NCBI GenBank assembly: GCA_036583965.1
Contig: JAZBQD010000015.1
Span: 27,750,310 to 27,814,309, forward strand
Direction: 5' to 3'
Source of the DNA: Prunella strophiata
Lineage: Eukaryota; Chordata; Aves; Passeriformes; Prunellidae
DNA length: 64,000 bases
This document shows positions 38,501 through 50,801 of this stretch, piece by piece. The first letter of the stretch is position 1. Every line of letters begins with the position of its first letter. A program made the translations under genes and the position numbers. The notes under the pieces were generated by a model, which did no database searches, was not told where the DNA came from, and was given only the letters and a program-made list of their open reading frames with translations.

Positions 38501-39424
38501 CCTGTCACCCCTTGGTTTACTCATATGTATACAGTGATGGTAGCATCCAACAAGGCAGGGAGAATTTCAAACAGAAGGCAAGAAGGCAGACAGGCACAAG
38601 TTTTGATAAAATATTCAGCAAAATGCAATAGCAAGCAAGCTCTGGAACCATTAGGCTGTTGCAGATGCACAGCCTAGCCATGGCACAAGACAAATTTGTC
38701 ACAAGTTGTCCACAAAAGGAAGTCTAGCTGAATTCATCCTGTTTTGGTTTTCCCCATGTTCAGTGTATATTACATAGTTATACTTGCATCCTTTAAATTA
38801 TTCAGGAGCTGCTTTTTTATTTTAGAAAGACATTGTTGTGCTTAGCTGCTCTCTCATTTCAGTAAGCTTCTCACCAGTAAAAAGCTGTAGAGGATTCTTA
38901 AAAAAATAAAATATTTCCAGTGCAAAGAATTTTGTAGTACATCAGAGCTTTTTTCTCTGCCATACCATCACTATTCATGATTTTAACGATACACTTAATG
39001 AGATTGAGATTCACCTCAAAAATTCTCCTCACAGTTGGCAAGCACTCCTTGCTCCTTTTCCTTACACTGATCTGAATTCCCCAGGTGGCCCCACTCCTGC
39101 AGAGCAGCTCCCTCCTGACATGCTGACTCTCTGACTGACAGGCAGCGTGCACACGCCCAAGCAGGATGTCAAAGAACACGACACGATAAAACCAAACACA
39201 GCTTAATACAGTTATGATAATGCCAAACCACTTAAAATTCTCTGTACTTTTGACAGACCAGCCAGGTACTGGATGCCTTTCAAAGCTGTGCATCTGACTA
39301 GAAAAAGGTAGTTTCTCTGGCCCTTGAAAGAGATAAACTGTCTCCCTGATTTTTTGTTTCTCTAAAGCCTTCTGATTTTACATTCTTGTGCAGAACTTTC
39401 TCACACGCTTTTTGTAAATAACTT
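35561..39424. other. Unassigned non-coding stretch
   Basis: No repeat family is recognised. The interval 38898-39293 is discussed separately because of a minus-strand frame. Several short T and A runs are present. Confidence 0.5.
38898..39293 (-). other. Unrecognised 131-codon frame with one hydrophobic segment
   Basis: The predicted peptide starts MHSFERHPVPGW and has a hydrophobic stretch at about residues 24-42 (WFGIIITVLSCVWFYRVVF), long enough to cross a membrane once. A basic and Cys-containing part follows. On the minus strand a pyrimidine-rich tract ending CTAG (about 39299-39307) precedes the ATG, which would suit a splice acceptor. The DNA here keeps several CpG sites, unlike its surroundings. 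I recognise no family. The C-terminal part is rich in Lys, Ile and Leu, like translated AT-rich spacer DNA. A single-exon gene is not supported and chance is the default reading. Confidence 0.15.
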
Positions 39425-39650
39425 ATTGTTTTGCATTCCTCTGTGGGGCAAGAGCAACTTGATGGACTGTTGGGTTGTCCAGTGGCATTGAGGAGGTGGC
39501 ACTGTCACCCTCCAATGACACTGGGATTTCAGAAATCTATAAATGGAGTCAGAATTCAATAAACTTCCTCTTTTTGCTCTCTCACACCTTGCAAAGAGCT
39601 GCTGTCCATGTCATGTTGTTTGTGCTCTACAGCAACAATAAACACCATTT
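39425..39650 (+). mobile_element. Probable LTR fragment of an avian endogenous retrovirus
   Basis: The segment contains 'gatggactgttgggttgtccagtggcattgaggagg', then 'tccaatgacactgggatttcagaaat', TATAAA (39538-39543), AATAAA (39558-39563), 'ttgctctctcacaccttgca', and ends near 'tttgcactttagaccagg'. I remember the same order of phrases from a bird LTR family. The AATAAA lies only 14 bp after the TATA box, so the signal is within U3, before the expected transcript start. The 5' part of the LTR is not recognised and the ends are approximate. No target-site duplication was found. Confidence 0.5.
39538..39543 (+). promoter_or_regulatory. TATA box in the LTR-like segment 39425-39650
   Basis: TATAAA, 14 bp ahead of an AATAAA hexamer. 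Confidence 0.4.
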
Positions 39651-39739
39651 GCACTTTAGACCAGGTTTAAACTAAAGCTAAATAGACTGATTTTTGTTGA
39701 TGGGAGTAAAATGTTTGTTGTGAATTTTCAGACTTACAA

Positions 39740-39770
39740 GCTTGTATCTATGTATTGCTTGTATCTATGT
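39740..39770. repeat. Short tandem duplication, 17-bp period
   Basis: GCTTGTATCTATGT occurs at 39740-39753 and 39757-39770. Confidence 0.8.
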
Positions 39771-40617
39771 TGTGGAAGCTACCTGACTTAATTAGTGGTT
39801 TTTTAGAGATTGTTAAATGGTAAAGACCTGACATATATATTCACATTTGAAATCTGAAAGATAAGGTTCTCTATGGTCATATTTGAGGAAAATAACTGGG
39901 GGGGGGGAATCATTATTTTCTAGAAGATTATTCTTCAAAACTTAATTGTAGAAGTATTTATTCCAGACTTTCTTCTCTTTCAAGCAAAGAGAAAGTAAGT
40001 AAAAGATGACTTTGGCAGGGAACACAAAACACTGAAAAACAGTAGTTCAATCCAACACTGATTTTGGGCATGGTGTCTTCTGAGCCACTCTGCATGGTAG
40101 GGTAATACCCCATCTCTCTCATTTAGCAACACAGAAAGAGGCTGAGAATTCACAAGTTCACTGGTCTTTGCAGGAAAAGTGAGGACAAAAGCCACTTTCT
40201 GTTACCCATGCATTATAGCAGCAGGAGCAACCTACGACCTGCACTTTGACAAGGTTTGAAATTTAACTGCTTTTGCCTTTTAAAATAGTCCATCATAAAC
40301 TTCATTGTTGTCCAACACCTGCTTTTATGCCAAAATTCCAGTTACTCTTGCATCCTCTCTCTGCTTCCCTTTGAAGATCTGAGAAAGTATTGGCTGTGCC
40401 CAAAGCTTTTTAAATCTTACTGGCTATGTGAGCTAGAAATAAACTAAATTATCTCTATCTATTCTGGCTCTGGCTTTTGTTCACAGACCTTCACAGCTAG
40501 AGGAAATTATCAAGTCCAGCTAAGATTATGCCTTTGCTTATGAACTCTCTTGCATTTTTAATAAATGTTGCATTTTGAGCTGTTGAGAGTAGAAAAACAG
40601 CACCTCTGAAACAAATT

Positions 40618-40641
40618 AAAAAAAAAAAAAAAAAAAAAAAA
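40618..40641 (+). repeat. A24 homopolymer tract
   Basis: Twenty-four A in a row, ending at GACAG. It could be a retroposon tail on the plus strand, but no element body is recognised upstream. Confidence 0.85.
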
Positions 40642-43600
40642 GACAGAAAACTCATAGCCTACTACTTGAGGATTAATTTTTTGCCCAAAATGAGATTCTT
40701 TTCCCTTCACAAGCTGAATACAATAGTTTTCAATCAAGCCAGACTGAACTTCCTTATATCATTTAGCTAAATATACACTTTCATTTATGAGAGAGTTCAC
40801 AGTTCCACTACTTTTTCTATGATGTCTCAGGAAATCTCCAAAATTCCCTGTCACCCAAGTTGCCTGGCAGGACAGCCTTGTTTATGTGGGAGCACAGCCC
40901 TCATCTTCACTGTCTTCTCACATCTTATCCAGTGTGAAATCTGACCTCGTCTCTCCCCAAAAAGCAACTGAATAAGAGACACTGTGCAAGTTTAAGTCAA
41001 CCATTAGAGGACTGTTTGAATATTGAGGCAAACCAAAAGGAGATTGTCAGCTTGGGAATTTAAAAATACAATTTCCTTGAAAATCAGAAAGCATTTGTTA
41101 TTCTAGATGTTTCTAGATTAAATACAGTCTGCTAAAAGCAATCACATGCATTTTCTAACTTGATGGGATTTCTTAGCTTGTTTTGCTAAATATGACATTA
41201 CTAAGCATGACTTTTACCCTGAAAAAATCTACTGAATGAAAAGAGAACTAAGTGTTTTTCTCCTAACATTATATCAAAAAATTGGTCACCCCCATACACA
41301 GAGCTCTGCAGTTATGTTTGGATATAATCCATCTCCCTATCCCTGAGTCTATGGTAGTTTTTTCATTCCTCCCATCACACTTGCTGATTACTGCTGCTTT
41401 TACCTTAGAAACATTTAGGATTCATCTTTACTCTTTACCATGCTGAGACAGTTACTCAGAACACAGCAGTTTCCAGAGCTATTCCTTAATTACTCTCATT
41501 GCTGAAATAATGGCTTGATTTGATAAATACCTTTAATTTGAAACTTTCATGTCTCAATATCTGCACCACAAGTAAAATGCTGAAGTCCCACTGACAACCA
41601 TGAAAGGAATACATCTAACAATATGCCTCTGCAATGAGGAGATTTTTTTCCTCGTTCATTACTATGCCTTAATTTCTCCTTTGGGTTCTGTTAATTCTCA
41701 GGTGAAAGAAAAGCAAAACAATGCAGAGAGGTGCAATACCCAGGCATGGTATGAAGTCACCATGTGGTTGCTATAATAACTGGAAATTTTCAAGATGAAG
41801 TAAAATGATGGGGACAATGAGAGCATTTCTTGCAGATTCATTGTAGAAATTGCAACCAGCATCCAACTGAAGACCAAGTTCAGCATAAGGGAACTGCTGC
41901 CTAAGAGACCTGGCAAATATTAAAGCTGACCAGCTAATACTAGCTGGAATAGAAGTATTTTGACTTTAGTTGGGTTATTCTTGACTTGTGTCTTTAAGGG
42001 GTAAAGTTCATATTTGTTCTTTCTTGCAATCTGAGTTACAAGAATTGCTATGCAAGCACAAGGTAATGTTTTCAAATAGTCTCATTGGCACATTAATCTA
42101 TAGCATTATAATCAGCCTGAAGATCAGATTTTTACTTTTTTCATTTAGCAGTGAATGTCAGCTGCTTTGGGCACACAAGGTGTCATCAAGTCTATGCCAG
42201 CTTTTGCTGACTCACATAAATATCTACACTTGTAAGCATTCATTTTCTGAGAGCTACAGTACATTATGTACTAAAGGAGATCAGAAGTAAGCAAAATCAT
42301 CTGGAAAATATAGTCTAAATTTATATTGCTTCTGCTGAGAGGATTAATTTAACTGTCTGGAGAAAGAATATATATTAAGCCATTAATGTTTATAACTCTA
42401 GAGACACAAAATAACTCATTTTACACCACCTATCATTACCACACTTGTTTTGTTTGTATGTTCTCAAAATGTTCTTTTACCAGAGTGCTGAGAGTACCCT
42501 GAAATTATTAGGTACCTTTATGTTCAAGGGCAAAAGCATTTTGTGGTTTGAACTTTTTGAACCTTTGAGAAAATTGGATGCTCTGTTTTTCAGTGGAACA
42601 GCACACACTTACTGAAAACAAGCAGCAGCTTCATTTTCTAAGGATGTGTGCTCTTACCTGCTTTGATGGCAAGGTATATAGATAGTATTATCTGAACTTA
42701 AGCTACCCTTTCTAGGTCCCAGCTGCTGAGGCATTATTTCATAAAATCTGAGTGACTCCCTCATTTACTGAACAATGCCCTAGGGCATGACAGGAGGAAA
42801 AGGCCCCTTTTGCTGCAGTGTAACACTGGGGCAGACGAGTGTGGGATCACTTTGGCAGCCCCTCTCTCCTTCCTCAAGTCATGTGGGAAGCAAAGAAACA
42901 TGGAAAGAGACAGAAAAACTGCCTCACAGAGGAAGGACCAGGGGAAAAAATTGGATTCTTGTGGAGAGCTTTAAAATATTGAAATAGAATATTTATTTAC
43001 AGAGTTATGCCCTTGACAGAAAATTATTTTATTTCTTTGTCTTTGGAAATGGACAGACAAAATCTACCTCTCTGTGGGAGAGAGGATAGCTGGAATTCCA
43101 TGTAAATTGGCAGATGGCTGGGTTCAACATGTATGTGTAGATTTATTGATGTGGTTTTATGATGTTTTCACTGCTTCTGAAGTCAATTTTCACTAAGTCT
43201 TGAAAGTAAAGCTTTTGAATTACATACTGTCTCCTTCTGCACAAAAGCTGAACAATGGTTCCAGCTAGCTAAGTACTGAAGACAAGGAGCTATTCAGCTC
43301 ATCCTGTCAGACACAGAATAGGTCCTGATTTTATTTATCATTTTTATTGCACTGTCTCCATTCATATTTATAATTTTAAAATACATTAGAAAAACTTAAA
43401 GCTTTTGCATTTAGGTGTTTCAGGGAAAAAATGGTAGTAGAATACTGAAGCATCTCTTTTTAAGGTCATCAGAACAAAATTGGTAATGGGTGAGCCTTTA
43501 TTCTTCACAGCTACACAAATTAAGCTGACATCCTCCATCTTTTACAAGTGGACTCCATTCTGTGAGCATCAGTAGTGAATAGAAACATTTGGTAACTACT

Positions 43601-44292
43601 GAACACTGTTTCACCTGAATTCCAGCTTTTATGGTGTTATTTCAATAGTTTTTGATTTGATAGTTCTCATGTAATTTTTATATTTTCACAGCTTTATCAT
43701 CACAATAGACTAAAAAATCTAGATTTTTACTGCTAAGAATACTTAAACGTGATATTAATGCTTGTTCTTTGCATGCTTCTAATAATAAACTGACTGGGAG
43801 AGCAAACCAGCACATGCATGCTTTTATAAAAAACAGCTATTTTAGCAGAAAACAAATATCTATTAAACTGGCTAAATTCAATTTAAAATACTTTCTGGAG
43901 AAGCATTCTTAATACACAAGTTCCAGTAAACTGTCATAAAGTATGAAAAGTATATTTTAAATTTTAAGCAATGATTTCACTGCATCTGTACACCTGGCAA
44001 ATAAAAATGAAATTATAAATTCTGCAGAGAAAACTTTGCAGTTTTCTCATTTGAACTGCAGCTTTAATATTTTTTTTTTTTGTCTCAAACTATTCTTGTG
44101 TTTGTAAAACTATACAGTGAGAAAGATACTAGAACATCTGAATCCCAGTGTTTGCTCCAAAAATAATCAACCCAGACTTGGAAACTTTCCCTCAGGAATT
44201 TGACAAAAAAACTATGCTGAATTCAGTGAATAACAGAAGCTACTTATCTCAAAACTGAGGTGTTATGACCATGCTGTTACCAATCACACATT

Positions 44293-44755
44293 TGCTGGCC
44301 TAAATGAAGTGAGGCCTTTTTTGCTGGTCCTAAAATTACCAGCCAGACACAGTTAGGGTGATAAAAAGGGGTTTCCTTTAAAAGGGTGCTTAGGTGCCCA
44401 ATTTGCCAGGTGGGAAATACTGAAGATGCACACGCAGCATAACATGTATACAATTTTTATAGGTTTTGCAAATTAGAATTATAATTTCCCCCTGGTTCAA
44501 GACCCTTCTAAATCTTCCCACCTTAGATGAGAACTAGTCTTTATTTATAGGAATGTCTCAAAGAGCTGGTCTCAACATTAGTTGCCAGGAAGAACCAAGA
44601 AAGGGTAGGAGCCTCAGACATCCAGCTTGGAATCTTTTGGAATGTGTTATGTCTTTCTGCCCATTGGGCAGGGTAAGGAGAAGTACTGGAGCTAGCTAGA
44701 ATACAACAATAGAGTTACAAATACATGTGTAAAGAATACAGAGGCTACATAAAAG
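44293..44755 (-). mobile_element. Possible endogenous retrovirus LTR or internal fragment
   Basis: The text recalls an avian LTR read in reverse. A phrase of the 'ataaaaaggggtttcctttaaaagg' type (44363-44385) is followed by 'tgaagatgcacacgcagcataacatg' and 'acaatttttataggttttgcaaattag', the last giving a TATAAAAA motif on the minus strand (44454-44461). The segment then runs to 'ttatgtctttctgcccattgggcagg' (44648-44673). I could not fix either end or find a target-site duplication. The assignment rests on remembered similarity and is uncertain. Confidence 0.35.
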
Positions 44756-44776
44756 AAAAAAAAAAAAAAAAAAAAA
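44756..44776 (+). repeat. A21 homopolymer tract
   Basis: Twenty-one A directly follow the possible LTR fragment at 44293-44755. It lacks an AATAAA signal at the usual distance. Confidence 0.85.
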
Positions 44777-47454
44777 GGCAAAAAAATCAATTTAATCAAT
44801 TTGGCATCATAAGCAGGCACCAAAGGGAAATCTGAGTCACACAAAAACCAGAACTTAAACTGCCTTGTCTTCCAGTCTCAGATGCACAAGTAAGCAAGGG
44901 TGAATGATGTCTGAAAGCCCAGTACTACCCTACTGCTCTTTTATGGCTTAAGCAAAACTTTTAAGTCAGAGGAGGTGCACTCAGTGTAAATTTTTGTGAC
45001 CACATTAAAAATTTCCTGCTTAAGACAAGACACACATAGGAAGCTGAGTGCCACAAACTCAGCTCTGTAATATTCTCAGGTGAGTTGCTTTGACATGTTA
45101 CAGACCCATGTCAGGCACCTGAGCAGCCTCTTCAACACAGAGCCTACAGGATGAGGAGGAAAATGCTGATGCCCACAATTTATGAATATTTTCATCCAGG
45201 GATGTGACAGAGGACAACGTCAGGCACGAGTGTTAGGCACAATGTTACAATGAGTGTTAGGTAATGATTGATCAAGGCCTTTAAAGGTCTAGCTGTGAGA
45301 TTACAATGACCATTGTAGCACTCAAATATTAAATCTCTGCTTATCCCTCGTTAGATCTGTCACTGGTGCTGAGCCAAGTAGGAAGTTTATGGACTGCAAA
45401 TCCTAAAAAACAATAATGTTGACTACCTGCATGAACAAGTTTGAAAATAATCTTCCACAGTCACAAGATAATGCAGCATAGATGTGCCTATTTTTACTTC
45501 ATACATTAATTTTATTGAGGAATATTATCCAATTTACAACAAAGTCTCCAAGTCAGAGACCATATCACAGTAAAAGAGACTAAATCAATCTGAGCTAACC
45601 TTCAGGATAAACTTTGTTCTCTTTCATTTGCAACAGTACCCTCAAATGATGGCTAGATTTCCACAATGTCTGTTAACCTCAAACACTCATTATCTGTAGG
45701 AAATAGAGCACTGTATATAAGTAATTTTGATGGAAATTAGAAGATTTCTCTAGGAAGTTTTTTGACGGTCAGTGAATATTTTTCTGCAAGGATTAAACTG
45801 TCTTGCATTGGACTTTGAAAGGAAGGGATCATTTTAAGGAAAACAAATATTTTTCTGATGGGACAAATGTGTATAATGGGCAGGAGCTGATGACATAGGA
45901 TTAAAAACAGAATTTTCCCCTTATTGAAACCCTCATACTGTTGGCAAGATATGTTATGTCTGTTCTCTCCCTTCTGCTGAAGCATTAGACAAAGTGACTG
46001 CTAGCAGTAGAATAAGAGACCTGAAGGACCAAAAACCCAATCTGGTGAAGCAGATTGTGTTTTTGTATTCAGAGCTATTTAACAAACCACATTGTGAATG
46101 GAGTCTGCAAAATCAGTACCTCAATAACCTTCAAACAGGATTTTATATTGGCCAGATGGATCATGGCAGAGCCTAGTCAAGGCTGGGGTCCCATTCAGCT
46201 AGGTAATCATAAAACCATGAGAAATTAGGGCTTGGAAGGAAAACAAACATGACAATTACAGCGTGCTATTAAACAGTGCAGAAGCACCTGAACAAGCAGA
46301 GAGAAATTATCCCTGCAGCTGGAACCAGAGCAGCCACCTCTGCCACCTAATGAGCAGCTTTGTCTCCAGAGCTCAGTCTCCAAGGCCCCTCAGTGGGCTC
46401 TCAGTCCACAGCTACAACACACTGAAATGTTTTGGGACACAAGGGATTGACAAAGCTTACATATGTGCTTAGCTGGCTGCTGAGCACCTGTTATCAAAAA
46501 CATTTCTTGCTGCTTTCATACCCTTTCATACCCTTTCATACCCTTTCCTTCTTCATCAGGCATCTAAGTCTGTTCTTCCAAGGCTTTTCTAGAGCAGGTT
46601 CCTGGAGCAGCCAGACAGGTGCTCTGTTAGCCCTGACCAATGACTTACAGCTCCATTTGTAACTTATTTGGTCTCCATTCCTTCAGACACAGACATTACT
46701 ACTACTCCCTGCCTTGTTGCTTGCTATGGCCAACACATCTCAACAAAAAATATTAAGTAGAATATCAGAAGGATTTGTCCATTGCACACATAAAAAAAAA
46801 ATCATCACCATAATAATAAAATATGAATAGCATTTTGAACCAGAGTTGGAGGAAGAAACTTCAGCAATAAAAATTAACAATGTATCAGTTTACTGCCTCA
46901 CGGTCCATTGCTTATTGAGTTAGGCTCAGTTTCCTCTTCGATGGAATCATAAAGGCTTCAAGTGGAAAAACAATTTGAAAGACGTATTTGTTTATGATCT
47001 TTCACTACCAAGAGAGAGATCAAACCTGCAGTTCCAAAACCATCTTTCAGAGAGAAGTGCAGTGCAGAAGACAAGCTGCCTTCACTCAGCAGGGTGTGCT
47101 GAATGCACAGGAGTGCTGGGAAGAAACTCCTCAGAACAGGCACTATTTCAAGGTGAAAGAAAATCCTTGTCAAATCCTGGCAGTGAAAGAAAATGAGAAA
47201 AGCATGATTAATATTGTCATTAAAAGCAACAAAATAAACCATGAAAACAAAACAATCCAACATTGTGCAGGGAACCTATGAATATGAAGAATCCATTTAA
47301 CTTATGTATGTTTTAGTGGTTTGCTACATTTCTAAATTCTGAAGGGTATGCAAATACTCTTTTGACTGAGCAAAGTTTCCAACACTGGATCATACTGTAT
47401 ATTCCCACTGATACAAATAACCCATTCCATGGCTATTTAAGAGCTGTCAGTCCC
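44777..47454. other. Unassigned non-coding stretch
   Basis: A threefold 10-bp repeat (46513-46542) is the only structured sequence seen. The overlapping frames at 46958-47281 lie on both strands and have no recognised domain. Confidence 0.5.
46513..46542. repeat. Three tandem copies of a 10-mer
   Basis: CTTTCATACC occurs three times in succession, followed by a partial fourth copy (CTTTCC). Confidence 0.9.
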
Positions 47455-47662
47455 TTTTCCTTTTTCTTCAGTGTAGGAGTGGTCAGGCATTGGAATAAGT
47501 TGCACAGAGAAGTGGTGGAGTCAACATCTCTGGAACTGTTCAAGAGGTGCCTGGATGTGGCACCTGGGGACGTGGTTTGAGTGATTATGGTAGAACTAGG
47601 TGGACTGTTGGACAAGGTGGCCTCAAAAATCTCTTCCAGTCTTGATGATTCTGTGATTCTGT
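47455..47662 (+). mobile_element. CR1 LINE 3' fragment
   Basis: The copy begins 'ttttcttcagtgtaggagtggtcaggcattggaataagttgc' and continues with 'agagaagtggtggagtcaacatctctggaactgttcaag'. It ends 'cttgatgattctgtgattctgt', the CR1 tail built of a TGATTCTG-like 8-mer. It is diverged from the consensus and 5'-truncated, about 200 bp long. No coding sequence remains. Confidence 0.88.
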
Positions 47663-49769
47663 AAATTAAGCTGGGATTTTGTCTTCAGTTTGCACAAGTA
47701 AGCAATGCTGGTTTCAGGCTCTTGAAGCATATATATATAGTATAAAGAAGATAAAACCTACACAAAAAAAAAACCTTCTTTGCTTGGTTTAAATCAAACC
47801 AGCTGTTTCTTCTACTGTTTTATTTTAGAAATAGCAACACACTGTGCTTTAAAAGAAAATAAAAACAAAGCCCTTAAGTAATTGATTTGTTCTCTGATCC
47901 CAAAGAATTTATAAAATCCCCTAAGAATGTGACCTTTTCTTGCTTGAACTTTGAAAAAAACCCCTCTTTTTATTATTAAATATTCATTTTGTACTGGAGG
48001 AACCTGCTTTGAGCTGCAACTTATTGAAAAGATACAGACAGGACTCACTGGTACTTCTGCATTACATTGATCCACTAAGTTGGACTGAGGTGTCATAAAG
48101 GATGCTCAGTTTATTGCTTTCATCACACAAAAATATAAATCTCAGTGAACTTCTTAACTCCAAGAATATTCCAGGGAGCTACATAAGTGTCAGATCAGTG
48201 CATCATTGTTCTGCAACTACAATCAATATTTCCAAATTTCTAGCCTAATGAATTATATATCTATAATTATACTCCTGCAACCACACATTCTAGCTCTAAC
48301 TCAGATCCATTTTCCCACCCTATCATTGTTATTTTCAATTCCTTTTGATTTACACAAAGTAGGGAGGGACACAAAATGTTTTATAAGTTACCTCTGTCCG
48401 GGGAGAACACATTCTACAGAAAGAGAAAGAAGTAGGTCCAGGCAATCAAATCAGTCAAATTAAGATCCTGTTCTTCCCTTAAAATTCATTTCCTGACACA
48501 CAAATTCCTGCCAGTTATTACTCTCAATTACCCAGGAACTCCTGGGGAGGGAATGCTTGACAAAACATTGGCTGTACTACATGATGGATCTTCTGACTCA
48601 GAGAAGACCAGACATCCCATCACCTCTCATTTAAATTTCACACATTTTTTCATTTCCTGATTCTGGTAATATCACAGATTTTTCTTACTACTAACTCATA
48701 AGTCAGTTTTTTCTGCCATTGTGCTGTCATGACTAATCTCGTTTTCCTCTACCTAAAACCCATGTGCAGTACTTTCTCTCCCCACCACCTAGTCCTTTTC
48801 ATCTTTATTTTCTGTTGTTTACTCCACTAATTTCCTGGAATTTATTGCTTCCTTTCAGCATCCTTTCTTCTTACTTCTTAAATGACTGAAATTACTACAA
48901 CTCATATTTCACAATTCATGATAAAATAGAAAAAAAAACCCTCCAAAAAACCCACCAGATTTTAATAAAGCAATCTCACAGTTATTGTCATAGAATAGAA
49001 AAGTTTAATTTCTATGATAGTGAGGTTTTTTTTATCCCTGAGGCTGATTGCAATTTTGACATCTACATGGTGGCTATTGAAGATGATCAGGTCATGTTTC
49101 ACACCAGGTCAGCAGATTGGGTAACAGGAAGCTTCAGTGTTTGACCAGAACAATGAAATCAGACTTTTAGCAACAAAACTGGACACTTTATTACTTTAAA
49201 GTAATGTCATAATGAAACTTCTTTTATCAGTTAGGTCTTGATGTAAATTAGCAATGACTAATCGATATGACTTAGAGCATTAAATAAACAAACAAACAAA
49301 AAAAAACCATATCTTGTCCCACCTAAAGGTTTATCTGATTGCCAGAATTAGGTAGATAATCACAAGAGGCATGATTTCCTTGGGGTTTTGTTGTTGCTTT
49401 TATCTTTTTGCTACAAGCACTTTGGAAGAAAATAGATCTTCTAACCATATAACCTTGGCTTGTGCTGCATCTCAAAAGAATTGTGGTTACTAAGGCTGGC
49501 ATATTTTCAGTCTACAAAATATCCTCACACCCCTTAGGTTAACCACCTACAGTGTTTCTCTCGTGAACCATGTTGTGTGTTCCTCTCTAGATTTTTGAAA
49601 GTACATAATATTATTGACAAATCCATCTTAAACATGCCCTGCAAAAGCTGATAGCCAGCTGCTGATAGGGAGGTCAGTTATACCAGGCATTTTTGTATGC
49701 CCTGTACTCCTGTAAAGGTCAGTTTCCTCTTGGTTTGAAAATTTAAACATTCCTAGAGGGCACAGTATA
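47663..49769. other. Unassigned AT-rich non-coding stretch
   Basis: No gene or repeat family is recognised. An (AAAC)n and A-run patch lies at 49281-49307. Confidence 0.5.
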
Positions 49770-49812
49770 TAGAATCATAGAATCATGGAATGGTTATGCT
49801 TGGAGGGCATAT
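49770..49812 (-). mobile_element. Minimal CR1 3' tail
   Basis: 'agaatcatagaatcatggaatggttatgcttggaggg' is the reverse complement of the last about 40 bp of CR1, including two copies of the 8-bp tail repeat. Either the copy inserted as an extremely 5'-truncated fragment, or the rest has been lost. Confidence 0.75.
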
Positions 49813-50334
49813 ATAAACTGAATACTAATGAGACACAGGGAATTGTATTCTGGCACAGAAGATTTATATCATTTTTTTTTCTTACTACAAGCTTAATTGG
49901 CTATTTTAAGACCCCAAGATGAAAATTAATAGTTCTTGTTTTTTCTTATCAAATCCATCCTATGAGACTACACAGGATAATTAAGACATACAAGAGGATT
50001 TCAGAAAAAAACAAAGGAATTGATGTCAGGGCTGGCAGGCTTAAAAATTAAGCATACCTGCTTGGCTCTTGTAAGCAATTGTGTTTCCCTGCCCCACTGG
50101 TCTGCCTACTAGCAACATTCTTTGTAAACCAGTGAAGTGCAGAAACATTGTGAATATTTTGTCAGTGTCTCTCTGCCTTTAAAATTCATAAAAGGTGGCC
50201 TGTAATTATAAATCCTTACAGTATTAATTTTGTTAGGGTATTATTTAAATAACTGAGCCCCTTTTACATAACTTGCAAAATTAAGCTTTTAATTTAAATC
50301 TTGTGAATCAGGTCTTTTATGATGGGTTGGGTAC
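49813..50334. other. Unassigned non-coding stretch
   Basis: No repeat or gene is recognised between the CR1 tail and the ERVL-type fragment. Confidence 0.5.
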
Positions 50335-50801
50335 ACAGGCTGTCTCTCGTGGGGTTTTCCACAGCCTGGCTCCAGGACACATCAACTCAACTTCTCCTGA
50401 ATGTAAAAGGAATTTATTTGTGAAATTCCCATGACAGTGAGTTTAGCTATATGTGAATCAACACATAGGGGTAACCAGGGTGACCACCAAACCACAGCTG
50501 AAATGCAAAGAGTAGATTTATTTCATTGCCTCACTAACCATGCCAGGCAGCAGAGACACATGGGGACACAGGTTCTGATAGGTTTAGTTAATCCTAGCAA
50601 AAGCTGAAGCAAAAAGCTAAAGCAAAAAGTGGACACTAATGAGCACTACATTCAAATACACAGTCAGGAAAATACAGCAAGCACAGAACCCTGCTCATTC
50701 CTAGCTAACCACCAAAAGATCAATATCCAATCTAGCATATCCCAGTCAAACCTGTCATTATCTCAAACCCTACACAACCCACACTGGCCACCAAAAAGGA
50801 T
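50335..50801 (-). mobile_element. Probable 5' internal leader of an ERVL-type provirus
   Basis: This segment lies directly downstream (on the minus strand) of the LTR at 50802-51378. Eight bases after the LTR edge the minus strand reads TGGTGGCCAGTGTGGGTT (50793 down to 50776). This resembles the leucine-tRNA primer-binding site of ERVL elements (TGGTGCCAGAAGTGGGA type) with an extra base. The following 450 bp contain no long minus-strand frame and fit an untranslated leader. No gag, protease, polymerase or second LTR is recognisable beyond about 50335, so the element is truncated. The lower boundary is approximate. Confidence 0.45.

Larger units (their letters stand above)
39651..44292. other. 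Unassigned AT-rich non-coding stretch
   Basis: It contains a 24-base A tract (40618-40641). An AATAAA lies 53 bp upstream of that tract, too far for a typical retrocopy tail. No gene or repeat family is recognised. Confidence 0.5.

Noticed and set aside
40560..40641. A24 tract with upstream AATAAA as a second retrocopy tail
   Set aside because: The signal is 53 bp from the tract, well beyond the usual 10-30 bp, and no transcript-like body is recognised.
48988..49017. 8-bp inverted repeat TCATAGAA / TTCTATGA
   Set aside because: The arms are short and AT-rich, so this is within chance expectation for a 64-kb window.
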